Below are positions 47,781-60,234 of a stretch of DNA of 64,000 nt, one piece after another. The notes beneath the pieces were generated by a model. It did not search any database, was not told the DNA's origin, and saw only the letters and a program-made list of their open reading frames with translations. Both the position numbers and the translations under genes were made by a program. The first letter of the stretch is position 1; every line of letters starts with the position of its first letter. Location of the stretch: assembly GCA_003254885.1 (NCBI GenBank), contig QANT01007686.1, positions 1 to 64,000 on the forward strand, given 5' to 3'. Source of the DNA: Purshia tridentata. Its lineage: Eukaryota; Streptophyta; Magnoliopsida; Rosales; Rosaceae.

Positions 47781-48015
47781 TATTATAACAAATTAGCTTA
47801 GTTGGTCTAGTCCTTGGAACATTTCAAGTTCAAATCCTCATCTCTTAAAAATAAAAATAAAAAAATTAAATAAAGAGGCCGGATAAACTTGTCTCACAAA
47901 TATTATAACAAATTAGCTTAGTTGGTCTAGTCCTTATTTCAAGTTCAAATCCTCATCTCTTAAAAATAAAAATAAAAAATTTAAATAAAGAGGCCGGATA
48001 AACTTGTCTCACAAC
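47781..48015 (+). repeat. Tandem pair of tRNA-like (SINE-like) units, about 120 bp each
   Basis: Copies at 47781-47900 and 47901-48015. Each has TAGCTTAGTTGG, matching a Pol III A box, and about 25-35 nt later AGTTCAAATCC, matching a B box, followed by an A-rich stretch. The layout resembles the tRNA-derived head of a plant SINE. The cloverleaf does not fold well, so it is not a tRNA gene. The second copy lacks about 6 nt between the boxes. Confidence 0.6.
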
Positions 48016-48039
48016 TTGATTAATTAATTTTCGGATGAT

Positions 48040-49560
48040 TGTCAAACAACATAATTAACTTTTTTTCTTGTCAATTTGGTCACAAGGGTGATTAAAAAAG
48101 TTAAGGCATGCAAAAGAAATGAATAAGGTTGACTTTGAGTTGTTTGAGTTCGAGGCAAAACGTTAAAATATGACCTCCATGTGTATTAAATAAAAATTGT
48201 TAATTTGAAACATGTCCATAATTGTGGAGGCTTGAGGAGGTTGCCACACTAAACCCTTGAGGATTGAATCCTCTTTTTATTTGGTCAAGGAAAAGAGTTA
48301 TTTCATTAGACAAGGAAAACAAAGCCATGTGAGGAATTACAAACACACTACTTGTAGATAGAAAAACGAAAAAAATAAAAATAAAAATAGAAACAAACCG
48401 AAAAACACAACAACTCAAACCCTAAAAACATAACAGAGCACACAAAAGACATGTATAGGATTGACTTTGAGTTGTTGGACGCTCAAGACGAAACATTAAA
48501 ATATGATCTCCATGCACATTAAATTAAAATAATAATTTTGAAATGTCTCCAAAATTGGGGAGGTTTGAGGTAGTTGCCTCACTAAGCCCCTGAGTACAAA
48601 ATCCCCTTTTTATTTGGCCAATGGAAATAGTTATTTCATTAGAGAAACGAAGCCATGTGGGAAAATGCAAACACACCACTTGCAAAATGTTAAAACAACA
48701 AATAAGCAAACCAAAAATAGAAACAACCCAAAAAACACAACAACTTAAACCATAAAAACATAACAGAGTCATAAACGACAATAGAATTAACTTTTTTCTT
48801 ATCAATTTTGTCATGACGGTTACTGAAAAAGTTAAGAAACACAAAAGAAACGACTAGGGTTGACTTGAATTGTTGGAGGTTTGAGGCAAAACACTAAAAT
48901 ATGACCTTTATGCGCATTAAATAAAAATGATTATTTTCAAACGTCTCCAAAATTATGAGGATTCGAGGTGGTTGACTCCTTATCCCTTGAGGACCGAATC
49001 CCCTTTTTATTTTGTCAAGGGAAATAGTTATTCCATTAGACAAAGATAAACGAAGACACCACGTGGGAAAATACAAACACACTACTGGCAGAACGAGAAA
49101 TGACAAAATAGGCAAACCAAAAATAGAAACAAACCATAAAACACAACAACTCAAACCTTAGAAACATAACAGAGCCAAAAACGACAAAAGAATTAAATTT
49201 TTTTTCTTGTCAATTTTATTGCAAGGGTCATTAGAAAAGTTAAGACACATAAAGGAAACGAATATGGTTGACTTCGAGTTGTTGGAGGTTTGAGGCGAAA
49301 TAGTAAAATATGACCTCCACGTGTATTAAATAAAAGTGATTATTTCAAACATCTCCAAAATTATGGAGGTTTAAGGTGGTTGCCTCACTAATCACTGAGG
49401 ACCGAATCCCTTTTTGGCCAAGAAAAATAACTATTTTACTAGAACACGCGGATAAATACAAACACACTACTCGCAAAACAAAAAAGCGACAAATAGGCAA
49501 ATTAAAAATAGAAACTAACCATAAAACAGAACTACTCAACCTAGAAACTAGCCATCCTTT
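48040..49560 (-). repeat. Tandem array, four units of about 330-410 bp
   Basis: The landmark TTGACTTNGAGTTGTT recurs at 48129, 48461, 48860 and 49268. Each unit also carries TTTTTATTTGGCCAAGG-like, CAAACACACTAC, AATAGAAACAAACC and AACACAACAACTCAAAC. Unit spacing is 332, 399 and 408; the 332 spacing reflects loss of a TTTTTTCTTGTCAATTT block. Units are diverged. Orientation is given relative to the adjacent RNase H-like fragment, of which the array may be the 3' UTR. Confidence 0.75.
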
Positions 49561-49800
49561 CAATCTTTCCCAAGGGTGGGGGTACTTCCACCCAATCCTC
49601 TTGGAACATCTTCGATCTTGCTAGCCTAGCAACTGCACTTGCAGCCCTATTAACTGCCATTTTCACCAACGTAGAGATGAGAATCAACATAAAGATTCCA
49701 TATTTTTCTTAGAATTGGAAAAATTAATTCTAAGAAAATTTCCCAAGGAGCCTCATTTGACAAGTTCTTCATAGCATATCCCCTCAAATAACCACTGATT
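49550..49800 (-). pseudogene. RNase H-like (RVT_3) fragment, probably LINE-derived
   Basis: Read on the minus strand, two overlapping frames give RNase H tail features: NEAPWEIFLELIFPILRKIW, then VNRAASAVARLARSK and WVEVPPPLGKIERMASF before a stop. This is the usual C-terminal pattern of plant LINE RNase H domains (NRAAxxLA...W...PP). The two halves are in different frames, so it is broken, and no reverse transcriptase remains in the window. A host RNase H-like gene remnant is an alternative. Confidence 0.6.
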
Positions 49801-51360
49801 TAAAGAAAAATCATTACCTTGTCCTAAAAGGCAAAAAAATAGAAATAAACTAAAGATAAACAAAAAATAAGCATCTCAAGTGAAAAAGAACAAAAATTAA
49901 AAAAGAAACAGAACGCAGTTACGTAAAGCATAATAATATAATATGGAGTATATTTTATTACGCTGCCGTTAAAAAATTATAATAATCATCCAACAATCCA
50001 ATACTCCTCAAACCACCCTAACCCCATACACCTGCACCCCTTACCGTTACAAAGCATTAACCACAACCACTCGCGTCATCAAAACCGAATGCAACGGTTA
50101 TGATTAACGATATCAAATTATTATTGTGGATTGAAATCCAAGCAGACTTCTTCCCAATTTAATTAAATAATTTTTAATCAACTTTTTATTATTTTATTTC
50201 TCAATACTCAGAGGCACAGACACACATACACACACAACACTTAACGCTCAGTCATAAAACTCCTTCCTCTGTGTTGTCCTCTTTGCTCTTTGGTGTCTTT
50301 TCAGCTTCTTCGCTATGTTGGAGAGGACAGAGAGACTCACAGACGCTGAGTTTTGAGCTTCTCTCTAAGCGTTGTCGGTTTGGGCTGTACACACACTACC
50401 GCACTGTAAGTAATTAGGGCTTTTGCTTCAGTGGGTTGAGCTCTACTTAAGCAGTTAAGCAGCCAAAAGAAAAAAAAGAAAAAAACAAGAGGAGATTGAT
50501 TTTGAAGGTGTTTAATTTTATGTGGTAAATTTGTAGGTGTGTTACGGTTTTGAGCTTTTGATGCCTTAGTAGCTTTAGCTTTGCTTTTGCTTGTAGCAAT
50601 GTTGTTATTGTAAGAAGTTAAAATGTTGTTTTTCTTTCATTTGCTAGTTTTTGTTTGTTAGAATTTTTTGAATTATTATGCAATTGAATTGCTTAGATCT
50701 GAACTATGAAAGTGTGTTTTGGGTTCTTAAGCTTGTTTTGGGTTCTTAAGCTTTGAGTGTGTTAGCGAGCTATGACTGTGAGTGTATAACTGCTATCTTC
50801 TGTGTGCCCCAAAACTTTTTAAGTTATAAAGCTTTCATATTTACATGTTATGTTGTGCAATTGGAAATTGAGAAATGTGGGGAACGTGTAGCAAATCTCC
50901 AGAGTTTGAAACCAAGCTTTAGAAACTAATAGTTTGGAAATCCTAAATTATGATTTTTTATGCATACTTGTGGACCACATAAATGATGAGTTCCCAACTA
51001 CTGTTTATTCAATTTAATTATGTTATGTGAGATACATTTCTGTAAAGTATTTGTCTATTATACTTGCTCTACGAGCTAATGACAAAATTCTTCTAATTGC
51101 TATACAGGTCAGTATTGAGCACACCTTCTATTGAGCTGCTTGTTTAGGACCTCTTCCAAAATGAGTTATGGCTATCCGTTTGAGTTTAGTTTTTTCGGAG
51201 ATGTTATGGATATGACCATTGGGTTACTTCTTGTTGTTATGAATCATATGTATTGCATATGTGATCATTAACTTGGTGCAAATGTGATAGCTTATCTATA
51301 ATCAAAGACAGTAATTTATCTCAGGATTTGCCTTTCTTACCGTAATTTTATTATATAAGC
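49801..51360. promoter_or_regulatory. YODA promoter, leader exon and leader intron
   Basis: AT-rich upstream DNA is followed by a probable leader exon from about 50220 with pyrimidine-rich sequence. A donor CACTG|TAAGT-type site lies at about 50406. Likely acceptors are TATACAG (51108) or TCTCAG (about 51324). The coding ATG is at 51361. The leader intron is inferred from splice signals only. Confidence 0.5.
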
Positions 51361-54300
51361 ATGCCTTCTTGGTGGAGAAAGTCTTCATCCAAAGAAGCAA
51401 AGAAGAAAGCAAATAAGGAGGGTTTCATTGATACCGTAGGAACCATACACCAAAAACTTAAGAGTTCATCTGAAGAAAGGAGCAACAGTAGTTCAGGAGG
51501 CTCTTGGAGACAATGTAGTGAAACTATTTCAGAAAGGGGTTCTCAATCCAGGGTCGTGTCAAGATCAACATCACCAGCAACACAAGTACCGCGCTGTCAA
51601 AGTTTTGCAGAAAGGCCTCATGCCCAACCACTACCCCTTCCTACAGTACATCTTTCTAATATTGGGCGCACTTCATCAAAACCAGGATCTGACAGAGGGC
51701 CCAAGCAATTGCTCTATTTGCCCCTTCCAAGACCTGGATGTGTCTCAAGCAGGGCAGATCCTACAGATACTGAAGGAGATTTAGCTACTGCTTCCATATC
51801 TAGTGATAGTTCTATTGATAGTGATGATCCATCTGACTCACGCCTCCTTAGTCCCATGACATCTGACTATGAAAATGGAAACAGAACAGCTCTGAACAGT
51901 CCTTCTAGGTAAGTTATCATGTCATTGGAAATGATCTTATTTGAGGCTATGGTGTTAGATACTTGATACATCATGTTCATGTGTAAATGCTTCATTTTTG
52001 TGTGTATGTACATGCGCCCGCCTCTACCCCTGACAAATTTTCCTCTTTCTTTGCTGAAGTGTAATGCGAAAGGATCAATTCCCTGTTGTCAACCTTAAAA
52101 ATGCAAAAGAGACTGTGAAGCCGGCTAATCTTCTGTTCAACATTCAGGTTCTGTCTACATCACCAAAACGGCAACCTTCAAGCATACATATGCAGAATAT
52201 ACAGATTCCTTACCATGGTGCATTCTCTAGTGCTCCAGACAGCTCAATGTCAAGTCCTTCTAGGAGTCCCATGAGAGTTTTTGGTTCTGAGCAAGTTCTG
52301 AACACCAGTTTCTGGGCAGGAAAGCCTTATCCAGATATAGCTTCTGCTCATTGCTCTAGTCCAGGTTCAGGTCATAATTCTGGGCATAATTCAGTCGGAG
52401 GGGATCTGTCAGGACAGCTGTTTTGGCAGCACAGCAGGTGTAGCCCTGACTGCTCTCCGATAGCTAGTCCCAGAATGACCAGTCCTGGCCCCAGCTCTAG
52501 AATACAAAGTGGGGCTGTTACCCCTCTGCATCCACGAGCTGGAGTGCTAGCCACAGAGTCACCTACAAGCCGGCTTGATGATGGGAAGCAGAAAAGCCAC
52601 CGGTTGCCCCTTCCTCCAATAACAATAACTAAAACATGTCCTTTTTCTCCTGCATATTCAGCTGCAACAACTCCCACAGTTCCACGTAGCCCTGGTAGGG
52701 CAGAATATCCAACAAGCCCTGGTTCACACTGGAAGAAGGGACGCCTTCTTGGGAGGGGCACATTTGGACACGTATATCTTGGTTTTAACAGGTTTGTATC
52801 CAAAGGAGGTGTATGCCCACAACTCATATCTGTTTATCGATTGTACATTTTACAGTTGTATCTATTTCTCACTATTGCGTGTATGACATTAACAAAGTTT
52901 CTCACACCCACAGAAAAAGTTTGACTCTCACCCTCCCCTGAATAAAAAAAAAGAGATCAACAAATTTTCATCCACAAATGACCACTGTAAGCTAAGCCAT
53001 CTACATGTGGCAGACTGCAATTTTCAATTATCACCATTTCAGAATTATAGTTTTCCTATGCTTATCAAATACTAAGCAGACAATGTTCCTGAGTTTAAAC
53101 TTATTATTTGTGATATCCAATTTTGTTGTATTTGAGTTATTCATTAGTTGTAATGCACAAGTCCGTTTTTGGAATTTTGAATGTCTGATTTGATTCAATT
53201 TTTGGCTTCAGTGAAAGCGGTGAGATGTGCGCAATGAAGGAGGTAACTCTATTTGCAGATGATGCAAAATCAAAGGAAAGTGCACAGCAGCTGGGGCAAG
53301 TAAGTTCACTTTGGTAGTTGGTAGACCTTATAGAAACTTTGATGGTGTAAAGAATAAAATATTTCTTCGAAAATAAGTTTTACATATATATATATTTATT
53401 TATTTTTGTGAGTTCCTTTAGACTTTGAGGGTATCTTATACATATGAGTTGTGCGTTGCAGGAAGTCGCTTTGCTAAGTCGCTTACGACATCCAAATATA
53501 GTGCAGTATTATGGATCTGAGACGGTATGTTCCTTTTATTACTGGTGTAGTTTCTAATATAATTGCTCATACTAAGACCTCTAGAAAATTGTGGTGCTTA
53601 AGTCAGTCGACAATGGCTGTTTACACGTTTTGATTGTAACTATTCTTAAATAACAGTGTTATTCCTATTGTTGGCATGTGGTGGTGTATATTCTTGAGCA
53701 GGTAGATGACAAACTTTATATATACCTGGAGTATGTGTCTGGTGGATCCATCTATAAACTGCTTCAAGAGTATGGCCAGTTAAGTGAAATAGTTATTCGT
53801 AGTTATACTCATCAAATCTTGTCAGGGCTTGCATACTTACATGCCAAAAACACTGTCCACAGGTGAGTCAAATTATAATTAAAACTTGATCTATCTTGGA
53901 ATTATCATCTATCACTGAATCTTATGGGCCATGTGTTTTGATCATTTTAAGAATGTCAGATTTGATCCCTGACTCGTATGGGCTAATGATAAGCTTATTA
54001 TGTTCAGGGATATCAAAGGAGCAAATATATTAGTAGATCCCCATGGTCGGGTAAAATTGGCAGATTTTGGGATGGCTAAGCATGTAAGATCCTTCTTTTG
54101 CAATTTTTGTCAGAATTACCATGCAGTCATTCTTTTGATAGTCCAGTGCATGCAACCTAGATGCTGCTAGGAAGTTAGTGAAAGGAGATCCCATAAGCCT
54201 GTCTGTTTTCAGAATGATGCTTGTTAAGCACTCATTCGATTTGGATGCCATTTGCTACCCCCTTTTTTCGGGAAAATAGAATACAAGACTCAACTGCCCT

Positions 54301-55916
54301 AAAAGAAAATTTTATTAAATAGGACACTTGATAACCTGATCCAAGTCTATTAATTTTTTTTATCTCTTCCAATTAACCATGAAGCTGAGGGTTCTGATAT
54401 ATCTTAACTGAAATATTTTGTAGATCACTGGGCAGTCTTGTCCATTATCATTCAAGGGAAGCCCATATTGGATGGCACCTGAGGTCAGCATGGTTCCTTC
54501 AAGTGCTCTTGCATCACAATTTTTATATGGTTTTGTGGTAACATTATTACTCAAATTGTTCAGGTTATCAAGAATTCAAATGGCTGTAATCTTGCGGTTG
54601 ATATATGGAGCCTTGGTTGCACTGTTCTTGAGATGGCCACGACAAAACCACCTTGGAGCCAATATGAAGGGGTTAGTAAATTTTGGATTCAGAGCCTTGA
54701 ATATCATGAAATACTCAGATGTTATACATTACCCAGTGACAGTGCATGTATGCCAGAATCCCTAATTTTTGACCTGATTCTTCTTGTGTTGTGTGTTTCA
54801 AAGGTTGCTGCTATGTTTAAAATTGGAAACAGCAAGGAACTTCCTGGAATTCCTGACCATCTGTCAGAGGATGGGAAGAACTTTGTTAGGCTTTGTTTGC
54901 AACGTAACCCACTGCATCGTCCTACAGCTGCTCAGCTTTTGGAACATCCTTTTGTCAAGAATGTTGCTTCATTGGAACGACCCATTTTGAGTGCAGAGCC
55001 TTCTGAAGGACGACGTGCAATAACAAATGCAGTGAGATCTCAGGTAGAAACAAACCCCCCCATCCCCCCCTTAAAAAAAAAAAATTCTAGACTTTGATAC
55101 TAAATGTACAAGATCTTATGATAAACGGTGGAGTAAGCATATACATAAAGGCTTTTATATCAGGAGAACAATATGGATTTATGTTAGTATCTGTATTTGT
55201 ATGCAACTTGCAAGACTTCATTTGAAACTTGAGCTACAAAATGTTTTTAAAGTGCAGTAGTGAATTTCTGCAATCTGCACGTTATTATTTCATGTAGTAA
55301 ATGCTTGCAATGTTTCCCATCCTTTGATGTTATTATTCTGTAATTATAACTTCTATAAATAAATGTTTTGCAAGCACTGGACATGGTAGGATTTCCAGAT
55401 TCCAAAATGTAGGCATGAAACAGATGTCCACATTTTGGATGTGTGGGAAACAGATTGTCTAGTTCAGTGCGCGTAAGTATATATGTGGACAACCAGCTTT
55501 CCTATTTAGGACCTAATAATTTCATTCCATGGAGTCTAATTTATGCCAGTTGTTTGGAGCATTAAATCGTTTCATTTTTTGTTTGCTTTGTAAATAGCAA
55601 ATTTGATGCTTTTCCATATTTGTATTCTTTTAGGCCTTTAGACATGGGAGGAATCATTTGACCTTGGACTCTGACGGGATGGGTATCCATCAGTCCAGAA
55701 GATCAAAAACTGGCTCAGCATCAAGGTCTCTCTCTCTCTCTCTCTCCCTCCCTCTCAGTATCCGTGCTATGTGTGCTTGGCTAGTAAACAATTTAAAATA
55801 TTATCCTGATGCTATCAGGACCTGGTTTGTATCCTGATGTTGCTTCCAAATCATTGACATCATTAACGTTTGACAAACACAGGATTTTTATACTTTATTA
55901 AGGCTCAGCATCAAGG

Positions 55917-55954
<38 letters not shown>

Positions 55955-56852
55955 CCTCCCTCCCTCTCAGTATCCGTGCTATGTGTGCTTGGCTAGTAAA
56001 CAATTTAAAATATTATCCTGATGCTATCAGGACCTGGTTTGTATCCTGATGTTGCTTCCAACTCATTGACATCATTTACGTTTGACAAACACAGGATTTT
56101 TATACTTTATTAGAATGAAAAATGCTTCACATATGCCACAACACTTCATCTCAAGAAGGTCAATGAGGACATTGCATCATAGCCCTAGATAGCAGTAATG
56201 TGAGAAAATGTGTAACTTGATATTAATGCCACCTGGTGCTATAAGGACTGATTGTTCTACTAGTCATCTACTCATTTGTTCCATTAAAATTTTAACCTTT
56301 CCTTTCTTGGTTCCCAGTGATGCCCATACACCAAGAAACATATCATGCCCAGTTTCTCCTATTGGAAGCCCACTTCTATATTCTAGATCACCACAACATG
56401 TGAGCGGAAGGATGTCTCCTTCTCCCATATCTAGCCCTCATACCACATCTGGTTCATCTACACCTCTCACTGGTGGCAGTGGTGCAATCCCTGTTCAATA
56501 CTTGAAGCAGCCAACGACCTACTTACATGAAGGCATAGGGATGCCCCAGAGATCTAATAACAGTAGTTTCTATACAAATGGCAGCATGCCATACCATGAG
56601 CCAAAGCCTGATCTATTTCGAGGGATGCCGCAAGCCTCTCATGCTTTCCCGGATATAATTTCACCTGGTAAAGTTGCACTTGGAGACCAGATTGGACAGC
56701 CTGTTTGTGGGGGCCCCAGAGAGTTCCATGATGTACGGTTGGCTTTGGCTGATTGTGTGTCCCAGCAGCTCTTAAGGGATCATATAAAGCTGAACCCATC
56801 CATGGACCTTAATCATACTTCAGTAGTGCTTGATCGTAACAGTGGTAGATGA
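51361..56852 (+). CDS. YDA: MAP kinase kinase kinase, YODA type
   Basis: YODA-type MAPKKKs activate MKK4/5 and then MPK3/6, controlling zygote asymmetry and stomatal patterning in the cytoplasm and cell cortex. Eleven coding exons: 51361-51908, 52060-52791, 53212-53299, 53462-53524, 53702-53862, 54008-54083, 54424-54483, 54564-54671, 54804-55043, 55634-55725, 56318-56852; total 2703 nt, 900 aa. N-terminus MPSWWRKSSSKEAKKK. A Ser/Pro-rich regulatory region (about 20-400) carries the SMSSPSRSPMR and SPRMTSPGPSSRIQSGAVTP blocks. Kinase domain is about 407-670: glycine loop GRGTFG (414-419), Lys436, HRDIKGAN from 530, DFG 550-552, and activation-loop GSPYWMAPE. The C-terminal SPSPISSPH block follows. 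All catalytic residues are present. Exon 10's donor is duplicated 190 nt downstream. Assignment to YDA is supported by full-length similarity and by the CYP86A7 neighbour. Confidence 0.95.
55712..56113. repeat. 190-bp tandem duplication spanning a YODA splice donor
   Basis: Copy 1 starts at 55712 (GGCTCAGCATCAAG|GTCTCT, the last bases of exon 10 plus its donor) and copy 2 at 55902 with the same sequence. Copies run on through the same CT repeat, AGTATCCGTGCTATGTGTGC, and a stretch ending TATACTTTATTA. Apart from CT length I see only about two base changes, so it is recent. Confidence 0.92.
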
Positions 56853-58042
56853 CGGGTAAATGATCCCTGGTTAGAGCAGGGCTTCTAGGCATAAAATTTG
56901 TGTTGATGCTCTAAAGCTATTTTGTACCTATAGTAGATGTCCAAGTGTTTTGCTTTGCGGAGTTGAAGTTGGCCTTTGGAGATCCAGCAATTCGGAAATT
57001 CCTTGTAGAGAGAACGTTTCTACTGCTGTAAAGAAGTGTACATGTTATCAGTCCAGAAAAAAAAAAAAAAAAAAANNNNNNNNNCCAGTTGAAGACCTAT
57101 TACCTTCTAACCCTTTTTGTTTTCTTTTTCCGGGAGGAAAGAGGGTCATTGAGATGGCGCAAATTGTTGTACAGGGGTTAGGAGTTAAACTGGAGTTGAG
57201 ATTTTGTGAAGATGCTAGTTGAGAGTTTGCCAGGCTGGTCTGTTTACTATCTTGTATCACTGTATGGCATCTCAGTCTCCTATAAAGGGGCTGTGCAGCT
57301 TTGCTGTTGTATCTAAATTATACTTGCATCAAATAGAAGAAATCTAATTGCTCTTGTATCTCTTACTTTCCTCTAGATATCTTCTGGACAATGATCTACT
57401 TTGTAGACTATTTGATAAAGAATGAGCAATTCAAGACTGTTCTGAATATACAACTGTCCCGATGCAAGTTAAGGCCTGCCCAAAAATATTTTTAGGATTT
57501 GAGCTTACTGATCAAATTGTTGGGTGCGTAGTGCACTTAACAGCCTCTAGAAAACTACAAAGATTCAATTCATAAATTGAAGAACCCACAAAAGGTTGAT
57601 CCAATGGACTGAAATTACAAAGACTCGACCATGGTGGTGGGTAACAAGGGTCTGGCCCTAATAGTCACCTTGCCCCAAATGAGGCACTGGGTTTTCAAAT
57701 TAGAAGAATTTAAGCTTCATGCCCATCCTGTCCACTCTTACTCAGGTATGAGTTTACTCATATTGCTCCAATTAAGTGATGCCTAAGTGTCATACCAAAT
57801 TGGCCATCAACAGTCTCTACATTCACAATTCAAGGCAGTAATCAAAACTTATGGAATAAGATGTCACTTCATAGTCACGTTTTCTATACAAACAAGTTTC
57901 TAGCAACTGGTTTTAACTTTCAAATAAGGTACATAAATGAACTATATACTATAAAGTCTAATTGGGCAAATTGGTTTCATAACGATACAGCCAGCGCAGG
58001 AAAAGAGCCATCTACAGCATGACCCAGCAAAGATTGAAACCC
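56853..58042. other. YODA 3' UTR, assembly gap and inter-gene spacer
   Basis: The 3' UTR probably continues past the A run and the 9-N gap at 57076-57084 to about 57350. The rest, up to the convergent dehydrogenase gene, shows no gene. Confidence 0.5.
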
Positions 58043-60234
58043 CTACTCCTTGAGATTGGTCAAACTCAAGCTAAAATCCCAGAGTTTTGTAGCCAGATCT
58101 GCATCTTTTGCCAGAGAGCTGGGTTTGGCAATGTTACTGTCCACAAAGTATTCACCGCTTACTCCCTTAACTTGTGGATGGAGTGCCACAAAGCATGTGG
58201 TTGCTGCTCCCTGCACAATCATGTTCAATGAAATAATTTAGGCACAGCTGTTATACAATATGAATACACACACGCGCACACACAAGATTATGTATCCAAA
58301 ACAATCTTCTGCTACATACATATATTGTGGAAGGTAAAGAAGTACCTGCGGAATAGTTTTAGAGACAAATATACCCAGCACCTTAAGCAAATCTGTGCAA
58401 GCCAAAAATGTAGAAAAAAGTGACTTGATCAGTGGAAAACCAGTCAAATACTGCAGTGTCAAGATCTATGATCATGAGCTAATATGAAAGGTGATGTATC
58501 CATGTAGAAACTGATGAATGATGATCATAGTCTTCACTGCAGGGAATTTTACTATAGATGTAATAACACTGTTAAAGAACAGCATATGAAGCTTACAATA
58601 TAAAAAGTTATCATAGCGCATAAGATTGGTGAGAATTGCTCCAGGATGAAGAGAATTAGCAGTTATCTCCACCCCTTCTTCCTGTTTAGTTCATGTTTCA
58701 GAAATTAGTTAACTTAACAAGTCAACCAAGAAGAGCGCATCATTTCTAAGTGCGTTAACAACTTGTATGAATATATTCTATATGCTTTCATTGGCATTAG
58801 ACATGCTTGAGTGATGAACTTTAAGAGAATCAATACCTTCAGGCGCCTTGTAAGCTCATTGGCATGCAATATGTTAGCAAGCTTGGATTGTCCATAAGCA
58901 TAATATTTGCTGTATCTTAATTTATCATTAATTTTATCAAAATCAAGTCCACCGGGGTACACATGTTGATGGCCTAATGATGATACATTAACAATCCTCC
59001 CCTCCTTGCTGGTTTCTCGCGATGTGCTTTTCATGGTCTCCAACAGAAGATTTGTGAGAAGAAAATGACCTGCACATTGGATAGTTCAAGTGACAAATGA
59101 ATTGATGAAAGCACCTTGTAGAAAACAGATTGCATTGGACTACAAGACAGACTTGAAACAATTGTTAGGTAACATACCTAAATGGTTAGTTGCAAACTGG
59201 AGTTCTATGTTGTCTTCAGAAAGCTTGTATGGATTTGCCATAACCCCTGCATTGTTACTTCCAACAAAGAAGAGAGTGCATTACTTACTGCTTATTTTCA
59301 TATACTCACAAGTATATAATAAACAACTGCAAGCTAACAGCAATGGCATAATTGCTAATCTTACATAAGAATGTTCAGTGGGAGACCCAAGGAATTATAC
59401 TTTGCTGCAAATTTTCTTACAGATGCCAATGAGCTGAGGTCCAACTCCATTACATCAATCTTGGCATTGGGGATTTCTTTAAGGATTGTGTCTTTTGCAT
59501 TCGTCCCAGCATTCATGTTCCTTACTGCCATAACTACATGGACACCACGCAATGAAAGAACACGTGATGTCTCTAAGCCAATACCACTTGAGGCTCCTGA
59601 AATTAAACAAGTTTATACACTGGGGAAGGCTCATTGACAAGAATATTTAGTGTAAATGAAGCATCATTTAGATGTCCAAAGGATGAAGAGCAGTTTAAGG
59701 CCATATGGAAATTGTTATCTTAGTTACATTACATATAATAGGGGATATAAAACTGAAGGGTATATCCTAGAAGAGACTTATCCATATACCAAAAGAACTT
59801 ATAAAAGCAAAGGAACCATCATAGTTTAGATTCAGAATATGATATAATCATTCAAGATACTAACAAAAAAACTGCTTTAAAAAAGAAAGAGAGAGAAAAC
59901 CCCATCGGAACTCACTATGCATAAATCACAAAATTAGTAAAAGTACTCCAAAACACTGAATCATATAAATCTTTTTCCCATTCTACATGGTAAAATGCTG
60001 CAATAATTTTATATATAGCATATATATCAGTTAATTTGCTTCAATCCTTGTGAAGCTGTACTGTTATTCCTTTTGTTTGGATACATAAGCTATTTCATGT
60101 AAAACAAAGAACTGAAATAGAGCATGACCTGTAACAATGGCAGTAAGACCAGTTCCGTCAATCCCTTGAGTAACTTCCTCTGCTGTGGAAGAGGCAGAGA
60201 ACCCAGATGCTCCTTTCCTGCTAAATATCCCCAT
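58043..60234 (-). CDS. TIC32-like short-chain dehydrogenase/reductase (copy 1)
   Basis: An NADP(H)-dependent SDR of the TIC32 / retinol-dehydrogenase-like group; TIC32 proteins sit at the chloroplast inner envelope, but the location and substrate of this copy are unknown. Seven exons on the minus strand: 60234-60129, 59596-59365, 59257-59178, 59069-58837, 58681-58597, 58392-58346, 58210-58043; 951 nt, 316 aa. The Rossmann cofactor motif TGASSGIG is at 35-42, NNAG at 114-117, catalytic Ser170, and YGQSK with Tyr198 and Lys202. The tail reads [16 protein letters not shown]...[13 protein letters not shown]. The exon 6 acceptor at 58393 is chosen because an upstream candidate (TGCAG before TATTTGAC) breaks the frame. 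All key residues are present. A tandem paralogue lies just to the right. Confidence 0.92.

Noticed and set aside
47785-47860. A second tRNA gene
   Set aside because: A- and B-box-like motifs are present but the acceptor, anticodon and T stems do not pair; treated as a SINE-like unit.
58393-58450. Longer exon 6 for dehydrogenase copy 1 (acceptor before TATTTGAC)
   Set aside because: With the phase left by exon 5 it runs into a stop; the acceptor at 58393 keeps the frame and the usual family length.
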